Counted from the stretch's first letter, positions 44,589-54,770 are shown. The stretch is 64,000 nt of DNA from Parvularcula sp. (GCA_002704915.1 PAIP01000068.1:283117-347116); one strand, 5' to 3'. The notes: generated from the sequence alone by a model not told the origin. A program made the numbers and translations.

Positions 44589-46022
44589 TCATGCACTGAC
44601 CCGGCGCCATTCCGGGGGACGGACGTTCCATTCGGCGGCCTCTTCCAGCAATCGGCCGACCTGCAGGACCGTTTCTTCATCGAAGCTGCGGCCGACAATC
44701 TGAACAGACAAGGGAAGCCCGTCCGGCGACAGGCCGCATGGTACAGCCAGAGCCGGTTGGCCGGTCACATTAAAGGGCATGGTGAACCCCGTTGTCGCAA
44801 ATCCGATATCGAGGGATTGATCGCCGCAAATAACGGCGCTTTTCGCCTCCTCGAAGGTGAATGCCGGCGTCGGCGTCGAAGGAACCAACAGAACATCGAC
44901 ATTCGCCATGCTCTGCGCCATTGCCCGGGCAAGCATCACCTTCGCGCGGCGCGCCCTGACATAGTCCGTCGCAAGCATGGTGCGTAAAGGAAAGACGATG
45001 TCGCGCGGCGCAGAACCATAATCATCGTACTTTTTTTCAAAGGTCGGGGCATGCCAGACATTATTTTCTCCGCCCATAAGCGTGCCCCAGATTTGCAAAA
45101 CGTTGGAAAGATCCGGCAAGTCTACGGGGACGATATGGGCGCCCTGCCCTTCCAAAAGCGATTGCGCATGAAGCCACGCGTCAAAGACCTCAGGCCGCAT
45201 GCGATCATGGAAAAACTCTCTCGGCACGCCAATTCGCGCGCCCTTGCGAGGGGTTTCAAGCGCCGCGACATAGTCCGGGACCGGCCTGTCTGCACAATCG
45301 GGATCAAGAGGATCGTAACCGGCGAGAGCTTTCAACAACAAGGCGGCGTCAGCGACGCTACGGCACATGGGCCCTACTGTGTCCATTGACCACGCAAGGC
45401 AACCCACGCCCCGGATCGACACACGCCCATGGGTGGGCTTCAGACCGACGATACCCACATAAGAAGCCGGGTTACGCACAGAGCCGCCCGTATCCGTTCC
45501 AAGCGCCGCCGAACATAAAGCCGCAGAGACGGATGTGCCGGAACCATTGCTCGACCCGCCAGCGACGCGTTTCCGGGCCCAGGGATTAAGCGAGCCCTTG
45601 TGCAATGGGCTCGGCGTCGTCAGCGCAAATTCAAATGTGTTGGTTTTACCAAGAAAGACGGCGCCTGCGGCCGCGAGCCGACTGACCGTTTCCGCATCTT
45701 CAGAGGGCACATTGTCCTTAAAAACAACCGACCCATAAGTCGTCAAAACCCCGGCCGTCTCGATAATATCCTTGACGCCAAGGGGCGCGCCAAGCAGCAG
45801 AGCATGCTCGTCTTTTCCCGCATAGGCTCGTTCTGCAAGCCGCGCCTGATCCATCGCGCGCTCCGCCGTGACGGTGGCGAAGCCACGCAACGCGCCATTT
45901 TCTTTCTCTATCCTCGCCAAATATCCTTCGGTCAATTCAACGGGAGAAATCTCACCCGCCGCCATAAGCGCTAACTGCTCCGATGTCGTGGAGAAAAGAA
46001 TGTCGTCATCAATCTGCGCCAT
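44589..46022 (-). CDS. Amidase-signature family amidase
   Basis: The 477-residue protein has the Ser-cisSer-Lys amidase signature: GVKDIIET (catalytic Lys), GGSSNGSGTSVSAAL, and GTDTGGSVRNPASYVGIVGLKPTHGR with the nucleophile Ser. These enzymes hydrolyse amides in the cytoplasm. The signature reads SVRNPAS instead of the frequent SIRxPA, a mild deviation. It is 27 bp downstream of the S9 peptidase gene and probably belongs to the same transcript, so the likely substrates are amides released from an imported peptide. Confidence 0.93.
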   Translation of the reverse strand: MAQIDDDILFSTTSEQLALMAAGEISPVELTEGYLARIEKENGALRGFATVTAERAMDQARLAERAYAGKDEHALLLGAPLGVKDIIETAGVLTTYGSVVFKDNVPSEDAETVSRLAAAGAVFLGKTNTFEFALTTPSPLHKGSLNPWARKRVAGGSSNGSGTSVSAALCSAALGTDTGGSVRNPASYVGIVGLKPTHGRVSIRGVGCLAWSMDTVGPMCRSVADAALLLKALAGYDPLDPDCADRPVPDYVAALETPRKGARIGVPREFFHDRMRPEVFDAWLHAQSLLEGQGAHIVPVDLPDLSNVLQIWGTLMGGENNVWHAPTFEKKYDDYGSAPRDIVFPLRTMLATDYVRARRAKVMLARAMAQSMANVDVLLVPSTPTPAFTFEEAKSAVICGDQSLDIGFATTGFTMPFNVTGQPALAVPCGLSPDGLPLSVQIVGRSFDEETVLQVGRLLEEAAEWNVRPPEWRRVSA

Positions 46023-46049
46023 GTTGAGCGCCTTTCCTGTTTAGACCGG

Positions 46050-47846
46050 TTAATCTGTACTCATCAGTGAGCGAATGAACTGGCGTTCGGCTTTATGCGC
46101 GGTCTGAAGCGCCTCCGAGCTCGAAAAATTATGGCCTTCCCCGTCCAGAATGCAGGTTTCACAGCGGGTCCCGTTGTCCTTCAGGAGCCCCGCCATATGC
46201 ATGACGCCGTTAACTGGCGAAACGGCGTCATTGCCTCCATGGAGAAACAGGACCGGAGTGCGAATATTCCTGACATTGCTGATCGGCGAACGCTGCTCGA
46301 ACAGGGGCGCTGTCAGATTGTCGGCACCGATCAGGGTTTTAAGATAGCCGCTTTCGTATTTATGCGTTCCGCGGCCAAGCGCGCGCAGATCAGTCACGGC
46401 CGCGTAAGCCACGCCGCCGGCAAGCCGTGAATCTTTTGCGAGCACATGCAACAATGTAAAGGCGCCGGCGCTTGACCCACGCAAGACGATACGCCCCGCG
46501 CGGGCCAGCCCTTTTTCGATCAGGCCATCAATCGCAGCAATGCAATCCTCGACATCTATGACGCCCCAGGCCCCATTGATCCGCCCACGAAAATCTCGTC
46601 CGAACCCGGCGGAACCGCGATAGTTAAGGTCGACAATATCGCAGCCGTCACGCCAGAGGGCTTCCAACGGTGGCGACAGTTGCTGTTTCGCGAGACTTTT
46701 TGGGCCGCCGTGAAGATTGATAACAGCGATCCCAAGAGCCCCTGCAGGATCGGCAGGATAATAATTTGCAGAAACAGCGTCTGCATTCGAGGTTTCGATG
46801 CTCATCAACGCGGGGAAAGCCGCCTTGCCGTCGCTCGACGATTGGCCCTTCCATAAAACGGGACAATCAGCACCGAGATGACGCACTTCCGGCGCGCCAG
46901 ACACAGGCAGCGCCGCATAAAAAACCCCGTCGCCGCCCGCGCAGATCAAGTCGTCCGGCGGAACGCTCGTTGCAACCGGCGCCGCGCGCCCGCTTTCAAA
47001 GTTTAAGCTCGCAAGCCCTGAAACACCCTTGTCCCAAACGACAGCCAGCGCACAACCGGGGCGCTCGATCACATAGCTGCGCCCTCTTTGACCGGCAAGC
47101 GAGAGGCCAATGTCCGCGCCTGCCGAAACGACAAAACAGAGGCTGTCTCGGTCAAGCCGCCAGATATCGAAATACCCTTCGGCATCGCAAAGCACATACA
47201 GCGCGCCATCCGGCCCCCATAAAGGTTGGGCCAAAGCCGCCGCCGGCGCCGCAACACGGCGAATGGAAGCGGCGCCAGCGGAAATCTCTCCGACAAACAG
47301 CGATGTCCGCTCCCAGGGCATGTAGGGAAGGTCCCATCCCAGAAACGCAAATCTGTTACATCCCGGATCAATAACGGGCCTTGAAACAAAATCGGCCAGA
47401 TCAAAAAGTATCTCGACCGAGCCGCTTTGCGAACAAATAGACGCAATCGCATTCGATGTCCGCCCGGCCCCATGCCGCCGCTCAGTGACACCGAACACCC
47501 GGTCGCCCGCGCATGCGAGATCGCCAAACGCAAAGGCGCCATCCCCGCCCGCAATCAGCGCCGGCGCCGAGCCCGCTCCTGCTCTCCAGACACCGCCATC
47601 GCCGCTCGAGGCAAACAAGACCTTGCGCCCCGCCGCAGTAAGGGAAGGCAAGCCATACCCATGAATTGTATTGCCAATATCCGCTTTACCCGTCTCGACT
47701 CTTTGCGTCGGGGCGCCGGGTTTCAGCGCTGCAATATAAGGCGCCGCCTTATCTTCGCCCGGAGATATGAGAGCGTAGATGCAGCCATCTCCGGCAACAA
47801 GGTCGACGATCTGATCCGACCAGGGAAGATTATTGCTCCGGCTCAT
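46050..47846 (-). CDS. S9-family prolyl-oligopeptidase-like peptidase
   Basis: The 598-residue protein has an N-terminal beta-propeller-like part (~1-340) and a C-terminal alpha/beta-hydrolase domain with the nucleophile in LRGSSAGAFTLL, the acid in LHGGNDAVSPVNG and the histidine in GEGHNFSSS. This is the S9 (prolyl oligopeptidase/acylaminoacyl peptidase) layout. No signal peptide is visible, so it acts in the cytoplasm on peptides brought in by the co-encoded Dpp-type transporter. Its ATG overlaps the stop of the ATP-binding protein gene by 4 bp. Confidence 0.92.
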   Translation of the reverse strand: MSRSNNLPWSDQIVDLVAGDGCIYALISPGEDKAAPYIAALKPGAPTQRVETGKADIGNTIHGYGLPSLTAAGRKVLFASSGDGGVWRAGAGSAPALIAGGDGAFAFGDLACAGDRVFGVTERRHGAGRTSNAIASICSQSGSVEILFDLADFVSRPVIDPGCNRFAFLGWDLPYMPWERTSLFVGEISAGAASIRRVAAPAAALAQPLWGPDGALYVLCDAEGYFDIWRLDRDSLCFVVSAGADIGLSLAGQRGRSYVIERPGCALAVVWDKGVSGLASLNFESGRAAPVATSVPPDDLICAGGDGVFYAALPVSGAPEVRHLGADCPVLWKGQSSSDGKAAFPALMSIETSNADAVSANYYPADPAGALGIAVINLHGGPKSLAKQQLSPPLEALWRDGCDIVDLNYRGSAGFGRDFRGRINGAWGVIDVEDCIAAIDGLIEKGLARAGRIVLRGSSAGAFTLLHVLAKDSRLAGGVAYAAVTDLRALGRGTHKYESGYLKTLIGADNLTAPLFEQRSPISNVRNIRTPVLFLHGGNDAVSPVNGVMHMAGLLKDNGTRCETCILDGEGHNFSSSEALQTAHKAERQFIRSLMSTD

Positions 47847-48610
47847 GACAGGACGCTTAACAGTTCCCGGGTATAAGGGTGTTGCGGCGCATCGAATATC
47901 TTGTCGCGCGCGCCGGTTTCAATAATTTCGCCATAACGCATTACGGCAATATCGTCGCTCATATGGCGTACGACGCCGACGTCATGACTGATGAAGATAT
48001 AGGCCATGCCCGTGCGCTGCTGCAGGTCGAGGAGCAAGTTTATCACCTGAGCCTGAATAGAAACGTCAAGAGCCGATGTCGGCTCATCAAGTATCAAGAG
48101 CTTGGGCTGTGATGCGATAGCCCGGGCGATAGCAAGCCGCTGGCGCTGACCGCCGGAAAGTTCATGCGGATAACGATTAACGCATTCGACCGGCAAGCCG
48201 ACCTCGGCGAGAAGCGCTTCCGCGCGGCCTATTCTTTTCTTGTCGCTTCGTATTCCTGAAAGCAGCAGCGCCTCAGTGCATATTTCCCATATGCGCATAC
48301 GCGGGTTCAGAGAGGAGCGCGGATCCTGAAACACAATCTGCATGGCGCCGCGCATATGTCTGCGAACAGCCGGCGTCAGCCGCTTGCCTTGAAATAAAAT
48401 CTCGCCGGCAACGGGGGCGAGCCCCGCAAGCGCAAATGCAAGCGTGCTCTTGCCAGAGCCGGATTCTCCCAAGACACCCAGAGTCGCGCCTTCACGCAGG
48501 GAAACACTCACGCCATTCAGCGCATGCACATGCTTCTTTGTCACGCCAAGCCCCTGGGCAGGAGCGTCATACCGCACAGTCAGATTGCGCGCCTCAAGGA
48601 GAATGCTCAT
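47843..48610 (-). CDS. Peptide ABC transporter ATP-binding protein (DppF/OppF type)
   Basis: The 255-residue ATPase shows Walker A GESGSGKST, signature LSGGQRQRLAIARAIA, Walker B LLILDEPTSALDVS and an H-loop FISHDVG. The QIVFQDPRSSLNPR segment and the C-terminal HPYTRELL tail are typical of the DppF/OppF subfamily. It pairs with the second ATPase encoded upstream. Both ends overlap neighbours by 4 bp. Confidence 0.95.
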   Translation of the reverse strand: MSILLEARNLTVRYDAPAQGLGVTKKHVHALNGVSVSLREGATLGVLGESGSGKSTLAFALAGLAPVAGEILFQGKRLTPAVRRHMRGAMQIVFQDPRSSLNPRMRIWEICTEALLLSGIRSDKKRIGRAEALLAEVGLPVECVNRYPHELSGGQRQRLAIARAIASQPKLLILDEPTSALDVSIQAQVINLLLDLQQRTGMAYIFISHDVGVVRHMSDDIAVMRYGEIIETGARDKIFDAPQHPYTRELLSVLS

Positions 48611-49590
48611 ATTGCTCCCTCCAGCCAGCAGGCGGAGGCGCGTTCAGGGTCGCCCGCTGAAGCCTGAAGCGGCGGACGCACGGAACACTTTTCGAAGGCG
48701 TGCGGACAGCGGTCCCGGAACTGGCATCCCTCGGCAGCGTCTGCACCCGACGGCGCCTGCCCGGCGATCGTATCAAGGCGAGTCCGCGGCGCAAAAAGCT
48801 CCGGCCGCGACGCCAGCAAGCCCTGTGTATAGGGATGGTGCGGGCGGGTGAGCACATGATGCGCCGGCCCTGTCTCCACTACCTCGCCCGCATACATCAC
48901 ATAGACGCGCTCGCAGAGACTGCGAACCACCGAAAGGTCGTGGCTGACGAAAAGGATCGCAACGCCGCTCTCCTGCGTCTTGCGGCGAACCAGCTTAACG
49001 ATCTGGTGCTGCGTCGTAACATCCAGCGCGGTCAGCGGTTCATCGGCGATGATCAGGCGCGGATTGCAACTAAAAGCCATTGCGAGCAATACGCGCTGAC
49101 GCATTCCGCCACTCAACTGGTGGGGATAACAATGCAGAACTCTGTCCGGGTCTTCGATACCCATCTCTGACAATAGCTGTTTCGAAAGCGCATAGGCGTC
49201 ACGCGATGATTGCGGCTTGTGGGCGAGCAGCACGTCGTGCATATGCCGGCGTATGCTGCGCAAAGGGTCCAGCGCGGTCATCGGCTCCTGAAACACCATG
49301 GCCGCCTGCGCGCCACGCAAATTTCGCATCTCGCGCTCGGTCGCGTCGAGCACATTTAAACCCAACACGTCCAGGCGCTCTGCTGTCAGGCGACATCTGT
49401 CGCCCAGTGGAAGAAGCCACAACAAGCTGCTGGAAGTGACGGACTTTCCGGAGCCGGATTCGCCGATCAGGCCGACGACTTCTCCCTCGCGAACTTGAAG
49501 GGAAAGACTGCGCACCGCCGTCCGCCAGCCTGAATCATCGGCAAAACGGACTGTGAGGTCCTGAATATCGATGGCGGATGCGCGGGTCAC
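48607..49590 (-). CDS. Peptide ABC transporter ATP-binding protein (DppD/OppD type)
   Basis: The 327-residue ATPase has Walker A GESGSGKSV, MVFQEPMTALDPL, signature LSGGMRQRVLLAMAF, Walker B LIIADEPLTALDV, and the C-terminal cysteine-containing oligopeptide-transporter extension (CQFRDRCPHAFEKC), which often binds an Fe-S cluster in DppD proteins. It forms the ATPase pair of a Dpp/Opp importer with the downstream gene. Confidence 0.95.
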   Translation of the reverse strand: MTRASAIDIQDLTVRFADDSGWRTAVRSLSLQVREGEVVGLIGESGSGKSVTSSSLLWLLPLGDRCRLTAERLDVLGLNVLDATEREMRNLRGAQAAMVFQEPMTALDPLRSIRRHMHDVLLAHKPQSSRDAYALSKQLLSEMGIEDPDRVLHCYPHQLSGGMRQRVLLAMAFSCNPRLIIADEPLTALDVTTQHQIVKLVRRKTQESGVAILFVSHDLSVVRSLCERVYVMYAGEVVETGPAHHVLTRPHHPYTQGLLASRPELFAPRTRLDTIAGQAPSGADAAEGCQFRDRCPHAFEKCSVRPPLQASAGDPERASACWLEGAI

Positions 49591-50414
49591 GATGCGTCCC
49601 CTTGCGGGTCAAGAAGATCGCGCAAGCCATCGCCCAGCAGGTTCAATCCTACCGAAACCGACAGGATCGCAACGCCGGGAAACAGCGAGTACCACCACTG
49701 ATCGAGAATGTAGTGCCGCCCGGCGCTGACAAGCGCCCCCCACTCCGCAAGCGGCGGCTGCGCGCCAAGACCGATAAAGGACAGCGCCGCGCCAGCAAGA
49801 AGCGCTGCTCCGCAATGCAATGTCGCAATAATCACAACCGGGCCGGCGATATTCGGCGCTACATGCCGCCGCAGCCGAAACCACAACGAGGCGCCGGCCT
49901 GCTCCGACCATTTCACATACTCCATTTCACGCACCAGGAGCGTCTGTGACCGGACGAAACGCAGATAAAAAGGCACGGAAAGAATGCCAAGCGCCAGCAT
50001 CGCATTTTCAATGCCGGGGCCCAGGGCGGCCGTGAGCGCAAGCGCCAGAACAAGACTTGGCATCGACAACATGAGATCGACGAACCGCATCGCCAGGAGA
50101 TCGACCCAACCGCCGATCAATCCGGCAAAGGCGCCCAGTACGCCGCCGACGACGAGACCGATCGCAACAACGCCGAAGGCCGTGAGAAGGGAAGCGCGCG
50201 CCCCAAAAATAACACGGGAGAGAATATCGCGTCCGACTTCATCCGTGCCGAGCAGATGCGCCGCGCTCGGCGCTGCAAGATAAGCGTCAAGATCTATATC
50301 GTTCGGTTGACAGGGAGCAACCAAAGGCGCGAAAAGCGCAATAACGATCCAGAACCCGATAAGCGCTCCGCCAACAACAAGCATCAGACGCCGCTTGGCT
50401 GAACCTTGCATCAT
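49587..50414 (-). CDS. Peptide ABC transporter permease (DppC/OppC type)
   Basis: The 275-residue protein has six membrane helices, an N-terminal FWIVIALFAPLVAP helix, the HLLGTDEVGRDILSRVIFGARASL signature of DppC-type permeases and the ATPase-contact EAA-like loop (EYVKWSEQAGASLWFRLRRHVAPN). It forms the transmembrane pore together with the DppB-type partner encoded upstream. Confidence 0.95.
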   Translation of the reverse strand: MMQGSAKRRLMLVVGGALIGFWIVIALFAPLVAPCQPNDIDLDAYLAAPSAAHLLGTDEVGRDILSRVIFGARASLLTAFGVVAIGLVVGGVLGAFAGLIGGWVDLLAMRFVDLMLSMPSLVLALALTAALGPGIENAMLALGILSVPFYLRFVRSQTLLVREMEYVKWSEQAGASLWFRLRRHVAPNIAGPVVIIATLHCGAALLAGAALSFIGLGAQPPLAEWGALVSAGRHYILDQWWYSLFPGVAILSVSVGLNLLGDGLRDLLDPQGDAS

Positions 50415-51421
50415 CCGATCCCCCTGACCCTGGGGTCGAGAAGCAGATAGACGATGTCAACGAGCAGATTGGCGAAGACATAGACCACCGAGGCGCAGAC
50501 GGTGAAGCCCATGATCACGGGGAAATCCAGGGCGAAGATGGCGCTGAGCACGAACGAGCCAAGGCCGGGCCAGGAGAAAATACTCTCGATAACCACGGAG
50601 CCGAAAATCAGCGACGCAAGCTCCAGCCCGAACACAGTGATAAACGGCAATAGCGCATTCTTGAGCGCATAGCTGAGGATGATTTTTCGTTCGGGCAGAC
50701 CGAATGCGCGCGCAGTGCGTATATAATCCTGCGAGAGCGCTTCAATCATCGAGCCACGCACGAGCCGCATTCCAGCCCCAATGGAAAGAACCGCAAGTGT
50801 AATCGCAGGAAGCGCGAGATGCGACGCTGCGCTGGCGAACGCTCGAAAATCCAGGGCCAAGAGAGAATCGACAAGAAGAAATCCGGTGACGGACGGCGGC
50901 GGCGTTAACAACGGATCGAAACGCCCCGGTCCGGGCGCCCATCCGAGCACCCCATAGAATAGATAAAGCAGCACCAGGGCGATCCAGAACCCCGGCATCG
51001 AGATCGCCGTCACCGAGAGGATGCGTATGACATGATCGAGCCAGCGATTGCGATAGAGCGCCGCCGCAACCCCTAAGGATACTCCGCCAAACAGACCGAG
51101 AACCATCGCCGTCAGCATGAGCTCCAGCGTTGCAGGCAGCAGACTTGTAATCTCTTCGAGCACTGGCCTGCGCGTCACGATAGATACGCCGAAATCTCCG
51201 TGAATCAGTCCGTCAAGATAGCTTGCAAACTGAACGTGCAAAGGCCGGTCGAGTCCGAGCTGCTCATGGATTTTTGCAACGACATCAGGCGTCGCATTCG
51301 GCCCGGCCAGCAGCAGAGCCGGATCGCCCGGAATAACCCGCGCGATCAGAAACGTGACCATCGTGACGCCGATAATAATAGCGACAAGCGCGATCAGGCG
51401 TCGAATGACAATGCCGATCAT
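50411..51421 (-). CDS. Peptide ABC transporter permease (DppB/OppB type)
   Basis: The 336-residue permease starts with IRRLIALVAIIIGVTMVTFLIARVIPGDPA, typical of DppB, followed by six membrane helices and the EAA-type loop DYIRTARAFGLPERKIILSYALKNALLPF. Its start overlaps the acyl-CoA synthetase stop (ATGA). No substrate-binding protein gene lies in the operon as visible here; it may have been on the lost upstream side. Confidence 0.95.
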   Translation of the reverse strand: MIGIVIRRLIALVAIIIGVTMVTFLIARVIPGDPALLLAGPNATPDVVAKIHEQLGLDRPLHVQFASYLDGLIHGDFGVSIVTRRPVLEEITSLLPATLELMLTAMVLGLFGGVSLGVAAALYRNRWLDHVIRILSVTAISMPGFWIALVLLYLFYGVLGWAPGPGRFDPLLTPPPSVTGFLLVDSLLALDFRAFASAASHLALPAITLAVLSIGAGMRLVRGSMIEALSQDYIRTARAFGLPERKIILSYALKNALLPFITVFGLELASLIFGSVVIESIFSWPGLGSFVLSAIFALDFPVIMGFTVCASVVYVFANLLVDIVYLLLDPRVRGIG

Positions 51422-52998
51422 CTGGACCCGTCATACGCTTTCTGCGCTATAGCGCTCAACTGTTTCCGGTCAACCTTGCCATTGGCGAGGATCGGCAGGC
51501 GATCGACAATTGTAATCGCCTTTGGAACCTTGTAGTTGGCGAGCCTTTCGCGCAGATGGAGCGCCAGCTCCGCCTGATCGGCCTTGGCGCCTGCTTTCAA
51601 GACGACGAAGGCGGCTCCCACTTCTCCATAAAGCTCTTCAGCATGGGATACTACTGAGGCGGTCTCAACGGCATCATGCGTTTCGAGCATCTGTTCTACT
51701 TCCTTCGGATAGATGTTGAAGCCGCCGGACTTGAACATGTCGGAACGCCGGCCCGCCAGCGAGATGTTGCCGTCTTCCCGCCAATACCCAATATCGCCGG
51801 TGCGAAGCCAGCCGCCTTTCGCAAAAGCGTCCGCCGTCGCCTCCGGACGGCGCCAGTATCCCAGCATGTTCGTATCGGCCCGGAACTGTATCTCGCCAGG
51901 CGCGCCGACACCGCAGATCTTGCCGAAATCATCGACGATGCGGCATTCGAAAGCGTCCCCCGGCCTGCCAATGGAATTCGCCATCGCGTCGAGCGTTTCG
52001 CCCTGCGCGGACCATGTCACATTACAGGTCGTTTCTGTTAATCCGTACACAACACAGGATCGCTCACAAACTTGCGCAAGACGCTCGATCAGGGGCCGGG
52101 CCAGCGCGGCGCCGCCCCAGCCAACCATATAGACCGAAGAAAAATCGGTCGTTTCAAACGCCGGATGAGCCATCGTCATCTGGATCATCGTGGGGAACCC
52201 GCCCCACACTGTTAATTTCTCCCGCTCGACGGTCGCAAGCTCCCACGCCGGATCGAATTTCTCGGCGAAAACGATGGCGCCGCCAGCGAGGAGCGTCATG
52301 CAACAGGTGTCCCCGACGCAAGCGATATGGTTGATCGGCAAGGCGCAGATCATCCGCGGAGCCGGTCCATCCCATTCATCAAAGCGCGCGCGATTTCCCT
52401 TGGTCAGGCCATGTTGCGACAACATTGCGCCCTTCGGTTTTCCCGTCGTTCCTGACGTAAACACGATAAGGGCCGGATCGTGGGGAGCCGCGTCTGCAAT
52501 CGCCGCCTCAAGGCGCTCATTGTCAACCTGGTCCCCGCGCGCAAGAAACTCCTCAAATCTCGTCTCTTCCGCGCACTCGCCGCCAAAAACTGTCAATGTC
52601 TCCACGGACGGCGCGCCGGCCAGCGCGATGAGATCGGGCCGGTAGTCCCGGCCGTCAAACTCGGCCAGACCGATCAACAGTTTCGGCTCCACATCGTCGA
52701 CGACATGTTGCAGCTCTTCGATACGGTTGCGCGTGCCAAGACCGACCCAGATGGCGCCGATCGCTGCGCTGGCGAGAAAGACGAGCCAATATTCCAGACG
52801 CGACGTCGACAGCATCGCCACCCTGTCACCGCGCCCGACCCCATTCGCCAACAAAGCGCGCGCATAGCGGTCCGTCTCCCGGCGAAGCTGCGCGTATGTC
52901 AATCGGCGCGCGCCGCAGATCACAGCCTCTGCGTCCGGAGCGATTGCTTCAACCTCCCTGAGGCACGCATAAAGGGTGGTCCCGGTCGTTCTGATCAT
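51418..52998 (-). CDS. AMP-dependent acyl-CoA synthetase/ligase
   Basis: The 526-residue protein is an ANL-superfamily adenylating enzyme: P-loop VFTSGTTGKPKGAML, YGLTETTC, GWLRTGDIGYWREDG, and the catalytic lysine in ILANGKVDRKQL. It activates a carboxylic acid as acyl-AMP and then as acyl-CoA. The gene order with a MaoC-like hydratase upstream suggests that the acid part of an imported, amide-linked substrate is activated and degraded by a beta-oxidation-like route. Confidence 0.92.
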   Translation of the reverse strand: MIRTTGTTLYACLREVEAIAPDAEAVICGARRLTYAQLRRETDRYARALLANGVGRGDRVAMLSTSRLEYWLVFLASAAIGAIWVGLGTRNRIEELQHVVDDVEPKLLIGLAEFDGRDYRPDLIALAGAPSVETLTVFGGECAEETRFEEFLARGDQVDNERLEAAIADAAPHDPALIVFTSGTTGKPKGAMLSQHGLTKGNRARFDEWDGPAPRMICALPINHIACVGDTCCMTLLAGGAIVFAEKFDPAWELATVEREKLTVWGGFPTMIQMTMAHPAFETTDFSSVYMVGWGGAALARPLIERLAQVCERSCVVYGLTETTCNVTWSAQGETLDAMANSIGRPGDAFECRIVDDFGKICGVGAPGEIQFRADTNMLGYWRRPEATADAFAKGGWLRTGDIGYWREDGNISLAGRRSDMFKSGGFNIYPKEVEQMLETHDAVETASVVSHAEELYGEVGAAFVVLKAGAKADQAELALHLRERLANYKVPKAITIVDRLPILANGKVDRKQLSAIAQKAYDGSR

Positions 52999-53504
52999 TG
53001 CGCCCGGAATCCATTCTGGACGAACTCATCCGACCGCCAGACCGACATTGAGAGCCAGCGTGCGACAACTGCTGGGCGCGCCGCGCCCTCGCCCCAGATA
53101 TTGACATCGACATGGCGCAGAACGCGATCCGGCTTCGGCATCTCCACCGAGTGCAATGTCGCCTCCAGCCGAATGCGCTGGCCCACCAGAACCGGCTCCA
53201 CAAACCGCAAACGGTCGCAACCGTAATTCGCGGAAATAATATTAGCGGGCGGATCGCCCGCCATGCGATAGGCTTCTTGCAGCATCGACGTCATCATCGA
53301 CAGCGTCCAGAAACCGAAAGCGATCGTCTGGCCGAAAGGACTGTTCTCGCGCGCCCATTCAGGGTCGATATGCATTGGGTCCGGATCATGCGTACACGCC
53401 CCGAACTGATCGATATCCTCCTGGGTCACAATACGCCATGCCGTCGGACCAAGCGTGCCACCCACCAATGCGCGCTCTTTTTCATAGAACTCCAGGACTG
53501 TCAT
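52995..53504 (-). CDS. MaoC-like hotdog hydratase
   Basis: The 169-residue protein has the R-hydratase/MaoC signature: DIDQFGACTHDPDPMHIDPEWARENSPFGQTIAFGFWTLS, with the catalytic Asp and His within it. Such enzymes hydrate enoyl-CoA. With the co-translated acyl-CoA synthetase (ATGA overlap) it suggests short beta-oxidation-like handling of an acyl chain. Confidence 0.9.
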   Translation of the reverse strand: MTVLEFYEKERALVGGTLGPTAWRIVTQEDIDQFGACTHDPDPMHIDPEWARENSPFGQTIAFGFWTLSMMTSMLQEAYRMAGDPPANIISANYGCDRLRFVEPVLVGQRIRLEATLHSVEMPKPDRVLRHVDVNIWGEGAARPAVVARWLSMSVWRSDEFVQNGFRAQ

Positions 53505-54539
53505 CTGAACGCCTCCTTGCCATTGCCTTTGACGGGAAGGATGATGCGCGATCTTTTGCCTGCGCCGCGGTGAAATGTCAGGATCGGATCGCCAACCGCC
53601 GGTATCCGGACAAACGTGTCCTTGTCTGCCCCCGCAAAACGAAAACGAAGTTTGTGTCCTTTTCGGATCACGACGGAAATCGGCAACAGCGGAAACTGGA
53701 AACGTTCTTCGGCGCCAGCTTCCAGCGGACGCAAATCATCCCCCAGGAAACTTCGGATGTCGTCCCCGGCGATCAGGCGCATATCGTCAACGAGGTCCGC
53801 GCGATGCATCAACCGCAGAACGCCCTCCGTCAGGTAGGTCGCGCGGCCATCTGGCGCAATATCGTCCATATGGCAGAGCGCCATGACATCCTCATGCGTG
53901 GAGGAAATGTAAAGGTCGAGCGCCGGTGTTCCGGTAATCTCGACATCCTCTGCAAGCGCAGGCGTTTCATAGCACAGCCATCCCGCGCCATCGCCCTGAT
54001 CGGGGTATGCAACCGGCTTGCCCAACTGCGTGGTCCACCGGGTTTCCACACCGCTGCCGATATTGAAGTCCGCCTCATAGGCGTCACAAGATGTTTTCGC
54101 ATCCGCGGGCTCAGGCAAGAGGCGTCCTTCATCGCCCAGGAACAACACTGACGGCGAGATGTCCGCCGGCGGCCAGATATCGGTCTCATTCCAGGCATTC
54201 GTTCCGAGCGTCACATAACGTATCAATCTGCGCTGCGGCTCTTCCGGTTCGGGCGCCATCGCCTGGTCTAGAAAATCCCGGATCATGCGCATTTTCTCGG
54301 CATGATCCGGCTCCGTCGGACCGTATGGTTGCGCATATGGGTCCGCCGTCTCGCCGCCGCCATGGCTCCACGCGCCGATAATCGCAACGCCCGGTCCCTT
54401 TGCCTGACGGAACCAACGGATAGCGCCCGCGCCGACGCCCGCGTCCATCCAGCTCGCCCAGATCATGATCGGAATATTCTGACGGTCGATCGCATCGAGA
54501 TTGCCGATAATGGTCGGACCTATATCGACTGCGCCTTCG
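53501..54539 (-). pseudogene. CocE/NonD-family hydrolase, 5' end removed at IS21 junction
   Basis: The frame is open without a start up to the IS21 edge at 54540 (upstream residues read HEGAVDIGPTIIGNLDAID). What remains, about 345 residues, covers the last third of the hydrolase domain with the acid (SWMDAG) and histidine (GAWSHGG) motifs and the whole jelly-roll C-terminal domain. The half with the nucleophile serine is gone, and it is not found on the other side of the IS. The product cannot be active as a hydrolase. An internal ATG at 54466 could still allow translation and keep the coupled genes downstream expressed. Confidence 0.88.
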
Positions 54540-54678
54540 TGTCAATCTCGGATTAAAAACGTACCAGTCTGGCGCCGTAAAAACGTACCACTGAGTGGCG
54601 AGTTGGGCTGGCCGGTGCAGCGACAATCAGCTTGAGAATGAGCGTTATTTGGTGAGGCGTGGCCGCGGGCGCGGCGCT

Positions 54679-54742
54679 GCGGAATGACGCAAAAGGCGCG
54701 CTGACCGTCTTCGAGTCAGGGCGCGCCTTTTGTCCATTCCGC
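54679..54742 (-). terminator. Large stem-loop downstream of istB
   Basis: A long imperfect hairpin (GCGGAATG...CAAAAGGCGCGC / GCGCGCCTTTTG...CATTCCGC) lies between the istB stop and the left IS end. On the minus strand the TTTT follows the GC stem. It could limit read-through from the IS into the truncated peptide operon. Confidence 0.6.
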
Positions 54743-54770
54743 ATTGTTTTCGGCGTTTCGCCGCCGCTGA

